From: Chaetorhynchus papuensis
Taxonomy: Eukaryota > Chordata > Aves > Passeriformes > Rhipiduridae
Direction: 5' to 3'
Assembly (NCBI GenBank): GCA_013396525.1
Contig: VWYX01000084.1
Coordinates: 1,165,522-1,229,521 of the forward strand
Length of the DNA stretch: 64,000 nucleotides
The position numbers and the translations under genes are program-made. Below are positions 37,117-49,579 of the stretch, one piece after another. Within the stretch, counting starts at the first letter, position 1. Every line of letters begins with the position of its first letter. Under the pieces are notes generated by a model. That model did not search any database. It worked only from the letters and a program-made list of their open reading frames with translations, and was not told the DNA's origin.

Positions 37117-37148
37117 ATATATAAGAAATATTGTATATATAAGAAATA
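37117..37148. repeat. Two-copy 18-bp direct repeat
   Basis: ATATATAAGAAATA at 37117-37130 and again at 37135-37148; AT-rich. Confidence 0.85.
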
Positions 37149-39038
37149 ATTGTATTCTGAAGACTATACAAGAATGAAAAAGATCCAGTTGTTTAAGCCA
37201 TACTCAAACATCAGGACTCATCTTCCACAGGCTTCCGTGGGAGCAGAGAGCACAGTGACTAGGCTTACTGAGAACAGTGTTCCAAGGAGAAATTCACCTT
37301 CTGAACTGACCTCAGACTAGGAGAAGCACCTAGGACACGGCATTAGGAACCATGAATGCAGCAAAAATCACCACCTTTGGCAGGAGCCAGCTCCTCTCTT
37401 ATGGATTAAAAGCCTGATGCTACAGAGGCTCAAAAGCACTATTTAGGAACATTAATTTATCGAAATCTTTATGTATTTCAAGCCAAGTGAACCAAACTTT
37501 ATTTGCCTTCTTTGTGTTGTCCGTAGACAGGATAAGAAACATTGGATAAAAATAAGCAGCACAGATCAGGAATCATTTGGTCTGACTGAAGGTAGGAAAC
37601 ATGTTATGGATTTTATTGACATATATATATTTAACATGTACATGCTGACTAATGACTTAATTCAGACTGTTAGATTTATGTTCCACTTATTTCTTTTCCT
37701 TGGGGAAATACTCAATAAGTGTAACACATTATTTATGGAAAACAATGAAATTGTTTAGAGTAAAAACCAAAGTGTTGCTATTTTACACTGGTTGATTTTT
37801 TGGAAAAATTCTTGCTTACAAATTCAAATGTCTTTAAAATAATTACTAATAGCATTAATACATGGGTGACATTTATAAACAATAGTCTCTGTTAAACATT
37901 CATAATAATCATTAGCATTATGGTGTGGTATCATGGAATAAAGAGAAGAATGGTGACTTTTCAGCATTTTCTAGAAGAATAGCATTTTATTTACACCTAC
38001 AAAGGACCTTTGAAGCTGCATATCATACAATTTAGTGGAAAATCAAAGGACGTGGTTTGTTTATATTTCTTAGCAAGACATTTCCAGCTCATTAATAATA
38101 TAGCTCTGAATTATTCTTAGATAATTCTTTCTGTTTACTGAAAGAGATGTAAAGGTCATGTCTAACAAATTCCTCCTTAAAATGAGGACAGTAATTTAGT
38201 GGTACATAAGGATAGATGTAGAAAAGACAAATAATTAGAGCTAGTGACATTGAAACCTAACTGCATGAGGCCTGTTTACTTCAAAGAAACCGTGTGTCGC
38301 TAGAGTAAGGAAGGGAAAAGAAGATGGCAGTCTGCCAAGGCGAGCTTCTGCTGGGTGACAGTGAGCATTCCAAAACTAGAAAAATGCTTGTTATTTAAGC
38401 AAATTTTATAATGTGCTTGTCATTTTTGTCAATATATTGCACACTTGACAAGGTAATCAGGTTAAAAAGTTATCCCTCAGCAAGATACACATGTCATAAT
38501 AGGAGCTGCAGCCACTCTCATGTTGTTAAAAGAGTTTTCCTGGTTCATAAGTTCAAAAGCTGCTATAAAATATTTATGTATTTTGGAAAGCAACCTGAAC
38601 TGTGTTTCTTTTGAAAGTATTTTGAAAGGGAAATGTTGTGCTTCAAATTTTTTGAAATTTTTTTTATTCTAACACTGAGGTTCCTAACTCATAGACTTTT
38701 CGAGAGTATTTTAGGTCTAAAAATGTATTGGTGGGGAATGCTGCATTAACAAGACTACAGAAACAAGCTACTAAATTGTAATTAACACAAGTGTCAGAAA
38801 AAGGCCAACACTGCAGAATATGCTTTTGCTTTTGACACTTTGACTAATCAGTTTGAAAAGCAGTGACCACTGTTCCCCCACTTTACATCCCTAGGAAATG
38901 CAACAGTTGCTGCCATCTACAACTCAATCAGAAGCAGAAAGTCCCAACCCAGAAAGTTCTTCCTCTCCCTTCTCAGCAGACCATGAAATGCAAGGAGATG
39001 AACAGGATCAACATCTACAGAAAGAAGTCTTACTTCCT

Positions 39039-39062
39039 GTAATAAATATTAATATTTATTAC
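39039..39062. repeat. Perfect 24-bp AT-rich palindrome
   Basis: GTAATAAATATT is followed directly by its reverse complement AATATTTATTAC. No spacer. Confidence 0.9.
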
Positions 39063-39147
39063 ATAAAATAATATTAAACAATTAACTAATATTAATTCTT
39101 TCTATCAAAAGAATTTAAGAAATATTAACTTCATTGCAGTGTGTTTG

Positions 39148-39202
39148 ACTAGATCAACAAATCCGCTAGATTGGTCCACTGATCAACTAGATCAGCAAAT
39201 CC
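39148..39202. repeat. 17-bp direct repeat, 38-bp spacing
   Basis: ACTAGATCAACAAATCC at 39148-39164 and ACTAGATCAGCAAATCC at 39186-39202; one mismatch. Confidence 0.85.
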
Positions 39203-40028
39203 AAAACCCCTCGTGCTTAAAAATATTTTTCTCAAATATAAAGAGATAAATTAAACTGACTGTTTGGCTTCAGAAAATTTCCCTGGAAAATAGGGACAAT
39301 TTCTGCCAATTTTGTTACTTTTTTTTTCTTTGGTCCATTGCACTTTTGATTCCATTTGACCTTGAAAATCTTGTATACAGAAATAGAATAAAACAGAGAA
39401 ATCCTGTTATATTAAGAGGAAAAAAAAAAATCATTTTTACTGTTTTTTCATAGTTTTTTGTGTTTTCTACATGGTCTACTTAGATCAACAGTTCAATTCA
39501 AACCAACGCTAAGATGCCTATGACATTACAGTCTTTGAAATTCTTGCAAAAGAATCTATCAAAGCTTTCAAAGTGACAATTTTATGCCCATATTTACTGA
39601 AATATCAAGGACAGTTTACAAATTAGTCTTTTTTTTTTCCTAATTCTCTTATACATCTAGTCATCTAATCATATTATATGATTTACTGCTCAAGCTGCAT
39701 ATTTCACTAATCAGCCAGCACACTTTTGTGTGCTGCTTATTTTAGAATTTGAGAACTTGCATATTTTACCAATTCAGTTACACAATTCACCAATCCAACT
39801 GAATATTGTATGGATCCACCTGCATATGAAAATCCAGGTAGACGTGGAGCTGATTAGCGTTTAGCAATATTTTAAGGGTTTTTTTTAACAGTATTTTAAG
39901 AGCTTTTTTCTTTTTCTTCAAGTATTATTTGCATACAAAATACTCTGGGTTTGGACAGCTTGTCTCATCCCAACTGCTGCAGATGTTATTCCTACACATT
40001 CTAGGGTATTCAAGTTTTAACACTATAA

Positions 40029-40445
40029 CACAGAATTATAGAATGGCCTAGGTTGGATGGGACCTTAAAGATCACCTAATTCCAATACTTTCACTAGCCC
40101 AGGTTGCTCAGAGCCCCATCCAACCTGCTCTTGAACACTTCCAGGGATGGGACATCCAAAACTTCTTTGGGAAACCTATTCCACAAACCTCACAGCAGAG
40201 AATTTCTCCCTGATATCTGATCTAAACCTATGCTCTTTCAGTTTGAAGCCGTTCTCCCTTGTACTCACTGCATGCTTTTGTAAATAGTTTCTCTCCATCT
40301 TTCGTGTAGGCTCCCTTCAGGTACTGGAAAGCCACAGTTAGATTACCCCAAAGCCTTCATTTTTCCAGGCTGAACAAGACAAATTTTCTTAGCCTTTCCT
40401 TATAGGAGAGTTGCTCCATTCCTTTGCATGTCTCTCTGGTAGGGT
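40029..40445 (-). mobile_element. CR1 LINE 3' end, 5'-truncated
   Basis: Antisense CR1 with its 3' end at the left: octamer remnant ACAGAATTATAGAATGG, then TTGGATGGGACCTTAAAG, GTTGCTCAGAGCCCCATCC, TTGAACACTTCCAGGGATGG and TTTTCCAGGCTGAACAAG. About 415 bp of 3' untranslated region and the very end of ORF2. Moderately diverged. No clear target-site duplication. Confidence 0.92.
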
Positions 40446-42708
40446 GAAGCAGCAAACACTGTGCTGCCAAACCATTGGTGCCCATGATAATAAGAATAAA
40501 GTCATTTCAGGGAAACATTTTCTATTTTTTTATTAAGGCAATCTAGCCAATCTGAGCTTAAATTACCAAATATCAGACCAATAACTGAAGAGATGAAGAA
40601 CTGAATAAGTTCTGATACTTATAAAGGAAGAAAGGAAGCAGAAAGGGATGACTGAGGGCATCTGCACAAATTCCCTGAAACAGGACCTGGGGAGGAGTAT
40701 TTCTAAGTAGACCTCAAATTTTTATTTTTCTTAGGAAGTTTATGTACAGGAAACACTTAGAGGATGCTGAAATGAGAAAGACGGATAAAAATGTCAACCA
40801 CATATTCCCCATCACACACATTAACTAGAAGGAACCGAAAAGTTTTGAAAAAGCCAACATAATGACACTGCCTGTTGTCTTCTATGAGGGGACAGGACTC
40901 TGAGAGTCATTATGAAAGCTGAGATGCAGCTAGTAACGAAAAAAAAATACCAGTGCTAGGTGTGTTTCTACGAGATACTACGGGGTAAATATCTGAAGGC
41001 TATGAGCAAAGGCAAGCAGAAGCAATGCATTGGGAAGTTCAGAATGATTTTTGCAAGCAAATGCTTGGGAGTCCGGATTCTAAATGTTTCAGGTCACATG
41101 CAGAAAAAGGGTTAATGAAAACTTTGCAGATCAATCGTTGCTGTACAGCACTAATCGTAGTTTTTACAGAAATTACTTTTTTTGTTGTTGCATTTTAGTT
41201 CATAGTCCTTGAAATATATATTTGGCATCCTGCTTTCCTACAAAATATTCCATGGTGTTGATTTACCATGCTTTTGAAAGTATATGGAAATGTCTGCATT
41301 TTATTTCAACTAGTGCTGAACTGCTACACTATATTTATTATTTCTGAATAGTAAACAGCTATCATACTTCCACTTACACTCACATGTATATACGTATATT
41401 TATGTTAAAATAAATGCACAGGGACTTTTGTTTTTCATTCAGCTTATCCCTCATTTCTTGACAGTATTTTTGTGTTTTCATATCACCTTGGTCCAAATTA
41501 AATAATACATTACCACTGTCCATTAGAAGAGGAATATTTCTGTTAGGCTTGTTTTTCAGCACAAAAATGCCTCCAAGAGTAGCAGTAAGCTAAAGTATAA
41601 TCTGTACCTTATAGCACTGAAATGAGTGCTGAGCAAGTTACTTAAAAATCTACATGAATAAAGTATTGGAAACAGGCCCTGAGGGAAAGCTAAGGTTTAA
41701 TGGTAACACGTATAACAGTTGTACATTTCCTGACACAGAGCATTCAAGAGAATAGATTCCACGATGAGTGTTCCTAAAGTGCTAGGTTAGTTGGAGCTAA
41801 GCAAAAATTGGTATATTTTTATGACCCTTACCTTTTCTTATGAGAACAAATTCTACCTTGGAGCTAAGTATTAATCTATGCTCATAATAACCATCAAAAC
41901 TGTACATGAAAAGAAAAGTGAACAAAGACTTTAAAAACCTCCTTAGTTTCTTTCCACCCTATAATCAAATAGTATCCTGAATTTTTAATAAATAAATATT
42001 ATGAAATTAATTACTTTTCAAATCGTACTTTGGCGACAAGGGTCACCGTAGCACTAGGCATAGTGGAAACTAAGGAAACATAATTATTTAAACTTTTTGC
42101 TATTGGGTTTTTATAGAAAGAATTATTTCCTTCAAAATAATTGTCTATTAACTAACTGACCATAGGCTCCCATTTAGTGTGGGGGTTCTGTTACTCTTGA
42201 GTTTGTATTTATACAGGTCACACAGGTAATTATACCTCTATACAATGTAATTATTAATTCTTGTTTTATAAAGATGTCTCTCTCATACAGGTTTTTTTTT
42301 TCCCTACTGTAAGAAAAGTTTATTAAAAAAGGCCAAGATTTTTTCATATAAAGAGTGATTTCATATAAATTGTGATTTCATTAAGAAAACCTTTTAAATA
42401 TAAGGTTATTCTGTTTCAGCATTTGGCTAGTCCAAGTTACTGGAAAAAATTTACTGAGTACAGAAGTGAAAAGAACATCTTAAGAATATGTTTGAATTCC
42501 AAAAAATTCTTTCCAAAAAAAAACTTTAAGTTTTTCTAAAAATACAGGTCTATAATGATTGAATTAAATCATTTTAAAATGTTTGCCACTTTAAGCAGTG
42601 ACAAAATTTATTTAGTAGTCATTTTACACTGATGATAGAAAAAAACCCCTAAAAAATCTTCATTTTACTTTTTAATTATGTGATAAAATGTGTTAACTTG
42701 AAGTGTCA
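40446..42708. other. Gene-free AT-rich sequence
   Basis: Nothing recognised except a short tandem of TTTCATATAAA-GTGA units at about 42341-42380. Confidence 0.5.
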
Positions 42709-42969
42709 AATCATAGAGTCATAGAATATCCTGAGTTGGAAGGGACCCGTCAGCATCATTGAGTCCAACTTCTGGCCTGCACAGGACACCCCAAAAATTG
42801 CACCATGTGCCTGAGAGTGTTGCCAAACGCTGTCTTGAACTCTGTCAGGCTTGGTGCTGTGACCACTTCCCTGGAGATCCTGTTCCAGTGCCCAACCACC
42901 CTCTGGGTGAAATATTTTTTACTGATATTTAATATAAACCACCCCTGACTCAGCTTCATATTATTCTAG
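42709..42969 (-). mobile_element. CR1 LINE 3' end, 5'-truncated
   Basis: Antisense copy starting TCATAGAGTCATAGAATATCC (two octamers), GAGTTGGAAGGGACCC, TGAGTCCAACTTCTGGC, TGTGCCTGAGAGTGTTGCC, TTGGTGCTGTGACCACTTCCC. This diagnostic string marks a different CR1 subfamily from the 40029 copy and the same one as the small nested element at 61621. Truncated after about 260 bp. Confidence 0.93.
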
Positions 42970-45702
42970 GTACTGTAATCCTCTCTTAAAAGTTAAATTT
43001 TCATTCAAACATGAATGATTTTACTAGGACCACCACAGGGATAAGTGAAAACTGAGATTACAATATGAGAAGCTCGATTAGGAGACAATTTTAAATTACC
43101 ACAAGCAAGATCTATTTCCTATTTATTTTTCATTTATGTGCAAAGAAAGTAAGTGAAGGACTGTTATGAAAGACTATTCCAAAATTTGATATTATCTCTG
43201 TCTCAGCAAGAAATGCTAGAATCAAAGAAAAACTCACATATTTTGACATAAAAAAGCTACTAAATGAAATGTGTCCCGCTGTTTCATCTACTTTGACTGC
43301 ATGGAGTATACTAATCCACTTTTGTTTATAGATGAAAACAATTAGCAATTATATTAAACCTTCCAAACCACAGAGTTAGAATGATACACAATCTGCTTGT
43401 AAATAACCCTTTATTTTCCATGTTTCCATTGGAACCAGCCAGAATGGCTCCTAAAAATTTTTGTAGATCGAGACACAACATTTAGGCATCACCTCCTAAA
43501 ATCATGAGTATTTTTGCTCTTATTACAGATGAGGTATCAGTGAAGGCCTTTTATGGGTGTTGTACAGCAGGACCAGAAACTATCCCTTTAATTTTTCTAA
43601 AACTGAGTCTATTAGAGAAAGAAGTACAAAATATGTTGTTGGCTTCAGTACCCTTACAATTCCTTTGGACCACTGAAGTAGGGCCATTTTGACCATTTCA
43701 GACCATTACAAGTTGAAAAACACACTGTACAAAAGAAGTCCAAGAGAAGCAAGCCAAAGGGGTCAGAGCACCTCCCAACAGCTATGGAAAGCAAGCCAAC
43801 TTCCAGGTTTAGTTTGGAATATCATAATTTTGCTCCAGATTTAACTACCCTTCCTCTCTTTCTGCAACACTTTTTCTTCAAGATGCTACCAATAATATCT
43901 CCACACACATACCAATAATATCTCCACACGCATAACGCAAATATTCCAATATTAGCAACAAAAGCACAGCATGGACAACCATCCACAAGATTTCTTGAAC
44001 AATCACGAAAACAGAGAATCTACTCTACCTTACCCTGTGATGTCACGAGTCCTCAGTGTCACCTTTAGTCTGTGAAACAGCAAGTACATTAACAACATTG
44101 AATCGTCATTATTAAATTTGTTTCTATAAGATTCAGTCAGGAAAATTTCAGAGAACAATTCCAAATACAGAATCAAAGTTTTATATCACCATGTTACTTT
44201 TTTTCTCTTCTTCAGTGATATGGCACTGACAAAGAAAGTACTTTCAGAAGGGTATTACTACCTTAGGCAGTTCAACCATGAAATAATTTTCAAACAAGGA
44301 CTGACTAAGGACTGGAAATGAGCCAAGAACTTAAAGAAAAAAAATCTGAAGCTAGAAAAATCTTATGCATCTAAAACAACCTCCCTGTTTCTGAATATGA
44401 AATGTTGAAGGTTTCTGAAAAAAGAAAAAAACTAATGTCTGGTTTCAGAAATACGCATCATTAAAAAAAAAAAGGAATGAAATAAATTAAATAGTTTGTG
44501 TTCAGTATAGCATAAGGAAGCATCATCATTATCAGCCCCAAGAAAGAGCCAGGATGTTTGCACCAGAATTGTTGTTTGTAACAATAATTTTAGATAATGC
44601 TCTTCTAGGAAGACACCCAGAGGGTATGAATTAAATGGAACAGTCTGCCAGCACACTTAAAAAAAGAGACAAAAACTGCACTACTTAGTGCAAAAAAAAA
44701 AATAAAAACCAACCTGAAAATTGAAATAGTATACAGCTTCAGGTAAAACAAAAGGTTGTGTTAACAGGAGAAAAATGTAAAAAAATGTAAACTCTAAATG
44801 TAACATGTAAACATTAGGGCAGATAACATTGGTAATTGAAAGCAAATGAAAACAATGCAGTCTAGTTTTAGCAGAATTTATATAAATTTGTCTAAGCAAA
44901 TAAGCAAGCTTGTTGATACACTTTTGGTGTCCTCATTTTGCTGCCTTCTGTATTTAAATGCTGTGTCTGACACTTCTCTCTGCTTCCAAGATATGACATA
45001 TTGCTTTGAAACACAGCAATTTGTTAAAAACTTACTTAATATTTCATTGAACTCTTCTGTGAAAGCACACATCCTTTTAAAAAATGTAATTTCAACTATT
45101 TCCATGCCTCCTATAAGTTTTCTCCATGGTTATATATTCAGCCTTATAAAAGAAGTGGTAGGGATTCTATGGGGAACGGTATAAACATTCTCAGATAGCA
45201 GAAGAAATTTGTTTAAGGGTTGCCATTTTAGATAGACCCTTTGTGGTACCTGTAACTCTTATGAGGGATTTCCTGTCCTATCATGCGGGATAATTTACAG
45301 AGAATGCCTGTATAAACAAAGCCTGAAGGACTCCAAAGAGCTGGAGGACCATCAGATACTCCCTAAGAAAAAAGAGGGTGCTGAGAATATCTCGATCACT
45401 GTAATTTGGGTAGTACTGAAAAGCTACTGGGATATGTTCTTACTGCCTGATGCTTTCCAGTTTTCAGGATTTCAGTTTCCTTTCAGAAAGAATCTTATTT
45501 TGGCTGACACGGTATGCTGCAGATAAATCCACACCACTGGTTTTAATAACCTCATTAAGTTTTCGCATCATATGGATTATTCATTGCTTAATTCAAAATT
45601 ATCTTGAAAAATTACCGACACTGGCAATTAGGAGTAAAGGGTTAATGTTCTTGGAATAACAATTAGTATTCTGAGAAAAAAAATGTACTACTTAAATAGA
45701 AC
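42970..45702. other. Gene-free AT-rich sequence
   Basis: No exon or transposon recognised. A 23-bp tandem duplication lies at 43888-43933. Confidence 0.5.
43888..43933. repeat. 23-bp tandem duplication
   Basis: Two adjacent copies of ACCAATAATATCTCCACAC-CAT with one mismatch (A/G). Recent local duplication. Confidence 0.92.
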
Positions 45703-45931
45703 TGTTGGACACATGGAGATACTGGACAGATTCCAGGAAATGACCATGAAATTGATTAAGACATTAAGCATATCTCCTATGAGGAAAGTTTATTAGGACT
45801 GTTCAGATTGGAGAAGAGAAGGCTTTGGGAAATCCTATCAGTGCATAAAATAATGGAGGGAAAATGACTAAGGACTGTCAGGTGTTGCCTAGTGACAGAA
45901 CAAGGGACAATGGACACAAACTGAAACGCAA

Positions 45932-46491
45932 TGCCCTGGTTTCATCTGAGTTAGAGTTAATTTTCTTCTTAGTATCTGTGACAGTGCTGTGTTTTGAATT
46001 TAGGATGAGAATAATCTTGATATCAAACTAATGTTTTTGTTGTTGCTAAGATGTGTTTACTTTGTGTCAAAGACTTTACAGCTTCTCACCCACCCCACCA
46101 GCCAGCAGACCAGGGAGCAGAGGAAGCTGCTGGGAGGAGACACAGCTGGTACAGCTGAACCCAACTGACCAAAAGGATTCTCCATACCATATGGCATCAC
46201 ACTCATTATATAAACTAGGGAAAAGTTGCCCATGGGGCTGCTACTCAGGGACTGGCTGGACACCAGCCAGCAGGTGGTGATCAATTACATTATGCATCAT
46301 TTGATTTTTATATTCAAATTCTTTTATCACTATTATTATATTTTTCTTTTCTGTCCTATTAAACCGTATTTATCCCATCCCATGAATTTTACATTTTTTT
46401 TTCCTTTCAATTCTCACCCCATCCCACTGTGTGGAGGAGTGAACGAGCAGATGTGTGCTGTTCTAACCACCTGCCAGGTTACATCACAACA
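45932..46491 (+). mobile_element. Solo LTR of an avian endogenous retrovirus, nested in CR1
   Basis: LTR of about 560 bp starting TGCCCTGGTTTCATC and ending near ACATCACAACA. The U3 has GAGTTAATTTTCTTCTTAG and CCAACTGACCAAAAGG, then CCATACCATATGGCATCA just upstream of a TATA box (TATATAAA, 46207-46214). The R region carries the polyadenylation word ATTAAA at 46358-46363 in a CCTATTAAACCGT context, followed by a pyrimidine-rich U5. There is no internal retroviral sequence, so it is a solo LTR left by recombination between two LTRs. The flanks ACGCAA (45926-45931) and ACACAG (46489-46494) may be an eroded 6-bp target duplication, in which case the LTR ends at 46488. It has the promoter parts of an LTR, but no activity can be inferred. 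Confidence 0.85.
46207..46214 (+). promoter_or_regulatory. LTR TATA box
   Basis: TATATAAA about 275 bp into the solo LTR, preceded by the conserved CCATACCATATG..TCA block and followed about 145 bp later by the ATTAAA polyadenylation word. Confidence 0.7.
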
Positions 46492-46728
46492 CAGGGAGGT
46501 TCCACCTGAACGTCAGGAAACAATTCTCACTGTGAAGGTGACTGAGCACTGGCACAGGTTGCCCAGGGAGAGTACGAATTTTTTTCTCCTTGGAGGTATT
46601 CAAAAACCACCCAGACAGAGTTCTGGGCAACTACTTCTGTGTGACCTTGCCTAAGCAGAGGAAGTTGGACCAAATGACCTCCATAGTCTCTTCTAAACTC
46701 AAGCATTCTGCTATTCTGTAATTCTGTG

Positions 46729-46752
46729 TTTCTATTAATTAATTAATAGAAA
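46729..46752. repeat. Perfect 24-bp palindrome abutting the CR1 3' end
   Basis: TTTCTATTAATT is followed by its exact reverse complement AATTAATAGAAA, and then by further (ATTA)n to 46770. It begins where the CR1 octamer tail stops. Confidence 0.9.
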
Positions 46753-47530
46753 TATAATTAATTAATTAATTCTGGTGTCATTATCAACTACATATATACT
46801 GAACCTTCTTTAGCATACTTAACTAGTTTTTGTCGTAACCAAAGCATTAATTCACCACAGCATACATTGTTTATATCAACATAAAATACACCACTACTCT
46901 CGTATATCCTAATTCCCGTAGTCCTCCAGCATTTCAATTCACAATTTAGTCTTCTGCTCTTAGTTATTTATTTACTTTTCTAAACAAAGGTCAGGCTGGA
47001 TTTCTATGGATAGGAAAACTTCTCCTCCACAGTATTTTCAAAAGCTATTGCACATAATATAGTCCTTCAGCACACAACCTTCAGAAAAAAGGATTGGTTC
47101 TTCCACTGCATTTTCTATTAGCAGTTAAATTACATTAATCAATCACCCCTAAATGGAAATTAAAATTTCTAATTTCAACTGAAATTATATGAATGGATAA
47201 GATTATTACTACATGACATTTGAACCATTTCACAGTTTGGGAAACTGAAGTGCCCCTGGATTTGAAGGATTCGGTTGTGATTACAGGAGAGCATTCACAA
47301 GTACACAATAAAGAACTAGTCAATTAACTTTCAGATGTACCCTGTCTTTATTCAAAGACTGGTCTTTACTTAGATTTTGCCTTACTTTCTCCCTCTTTTA
47401 TCACTTGCAAGCCAATGAAATAACAAAAAGTATCGGTAACCCAATGCTGAAGAGCAGGTGCACAGGTAGTAAATCTTTTTTTTCCAGAAGATAACTGAAT
47501 AATGTCATTCTTGGAAGTACCAGGACGAGG
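46753..47530. other. Gene-free AT-rich sequence
   Basis: Nothing recognisable after the ATTA-rich start. Confidence 0.5.
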
Positions 47531-47735
47531 AATGACAGAGTAGTTGAGGTTGGAAGGGACATCTGGGGTCATCTGCTCCAACTTCCCTGCTCAAGCAGGG
47601 ACCTTTAGAGACAGTTGCTTAGGACGGTGGCCAGATGGCTTTTGAGTATTTTCAAGGAGGGAGACTTCACAACCTCTTTTGGCAACCTGTTCAAGTGCTT
47701 AAGTCACCCTCAGAGTAAATGAGGGTGAACGAGTG
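47531..47735 (-). mobile_element. CR1 LINE 3' end, 5'-truncated
   Basis: Antisense: AATGACAGAGTAGTTGAGG, TTGGAAGGGACATCTGGGG, CTGCTCAAGCAGGGACC, AACCTGTTCAAGTGCTTAAG and CACCCTCAGAGTAAA. Roughly 200 bp. The octamer tail is degraded. Confidence 0.88.
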
Positions 47736-49579
47736 AACAATTTTCTTGAACTCTAACTTTCACAGAATTACTGTTTCCCAGATGTTTTTGGTATTTCAAA
47801 TTAATTCAAAGAAATGTCACCATTTTTGTCACTCAAGAAACTTTCAGTGTTCTTTTTGCTATTTTCAGCCTTTTCTGCTAATATCCAACACAGCTTTTCA
47901 CAATCTAACCACCCTCTCAAAGGTTTCTCCTATTCCACACCCTCACAGTTCTAAGAGAAATTTAATTGGATTTCCAAATCTTAAAGGCACTATTTTCAAC
48001 TGTCAAACACTCTAAATAGTTTCTGACAGAGGCCAGCCTTGCAATTCAGATGGAAAAGTGTTGTAGTTCATATAAACAAAATGTTCAAAATAATTTGTAA
48101 AACCGACAAAGACTATATTGCTGTGGATTAATCATTAGTATAGTCTAAAAATCAGTGAAATTGTCAGAACAGCAATTCTTAGAACTACAAAACAAAAGAC
48201 TTGCTTTGTTTGTGTTTCTTTTTTTTCAGAAATAATAAACCTGGGAACATATCATAGCAATTCACTGGTAAAAACAGAAGGGACAGACTTACCAAATAAT
48301 TGACGGCTGATTACAAAACCAGGATTGGCATAGGGGGTTTTTGAAAGGTATTTTGTTTTTAATATTGAGCCCAGATTTCTAGGCCATGGAATGATTTCTC
48401 TGCACAACATAGAAAAATGTCTTTTTTTTTTTTTTGACAGAAATATAGCAGCTCTGACTGTTGGCAAAGATGTTCTCTCAGGCAGCCAAGATCAATTGCA
48501 TTTGTGGCTGTTCCAGTCATGAAAGCAACTGGTTTCCATTTTATTTAGGATAAAAAACCCCTCAAAATAACAAGTATCAAGGATTAGCATTTTAAATTCT
48601 GGCCACTAAACCAATTGAACATGATTTACATTTCAAATCCTCACCAGTTGTCATGAAAGACACCATGGTGTTTCCGTTTGGCTTTTTAGTTTGTTTTGGC
48701 AAGTAAGAAATAGTTAGTTCCAGTCCTTTGGTTGAATTCCAATTTAGCAATTAATTACATTCTGTCCACTTAAATGATCTTAGAAATTTCATGGGGAAAA
48801 GTCCCTCCTCCCTTCTTTCCTATATGGAACACATTGCTGCTTCTTACTGCGTAAATACCAAACTCATTATATCCCAATGCCATGTCTGAGTAAATAAGAA
48901 ATTAAGAATTAGTTCTAAATAGAACTGTTTTACAGGGAGTGCTTAGGGATATCTCTGAAAGACAATGGTCTAGACATACGACATGAAATTGTTATTGTTA
49001 AAAAATAAAAAGGTTTTACTTGCAAAAACATCTTGTTAACTATGTTCAGACTGTCTTCTAAAATGTGTTTTCTTATTTATTAAAAGTAGAAAAAAGCTTA
49101 AAGTATGCTAAAATGTAAAATAAATGTAAAATAAATTCTGATTTCTGACTTTCCTATTTTCTCTGCAATATGTCAGGTTAACAAAGATGAAGGTGAACAT
49201 AAAATTACCCAATTGCTCTGATTCCAGGAAAGTGTTTTTGGTGTTGTTTGGTTTTTGTTTTGTTTTTTTTTTTTTTTTTGTAATTTATCAGAAAGAAATT
49301 TTTGATTGTCAGTAATCTGAATGTAAAAAGTCTGGTGAAGGAGATCAACATCAAAACAGATCATTGGTGCAGCTGTAGTTTCCTCTCTAAGAGTTATTTC
49401 CCCCTTCAAGAACTACTTTCCTCTGCTCAGTTCTGTGTCTCATACTGAGATGAGGCATCTTCTAGATGTAAGAGACTAAACATCTAAGGTACAACACATT
49501 CCCAATATTGAACAACAAACGAAATCCTTCTCATCAATGAGAGAAACACGTTTCAAGACTAAAGAACTGGTTATGCCTT
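47736..49579. other. Gene-free AT-rich sequence
   Basis: No gene recognised. T-runs lie at 48422-48435 and 49263-49279. Confidence 0.5.
49243..49279. repeat. T/G-rich tract with 17-base T-run
   Basis: GTTTGGTTTTTG followed by a long T homopolymer; simple repeat. Confidence 0.85.

Larger units (their letters stand above)
37149..40028. other. Gene-free AT-rich sequence
   Basis: No gene recognised. It holds a perfect 24-bp AT palindrome at 39039-39062 and a 17-bp direct repeat at 39148-39202. Confidence 0.5.
45703..46730 (+). mobile_element. CR1 LINE 3' part, split by an LTR
   Basis: Sense CR1 in two pieces. The left piece, 45703-45931, contains ATCTCCTATGAGGAAAG, GGAGAAGAGAAGGCT and CAATGGACACAAACTGAAAC. 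The right piece, 46492-46730, resumes with ACAGGGAGGTTCCACCTGAA, GGCACAGGTTGCCCAGGGAG, GGAGGTATTCAAAA and a 3' end ATTCTGTAATTCTGTG. Joined across the LTR, the two are collinear with the CR1 consensus, which shows the LTR came later. The element is 5'-truncated. Confidence 0.9.
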
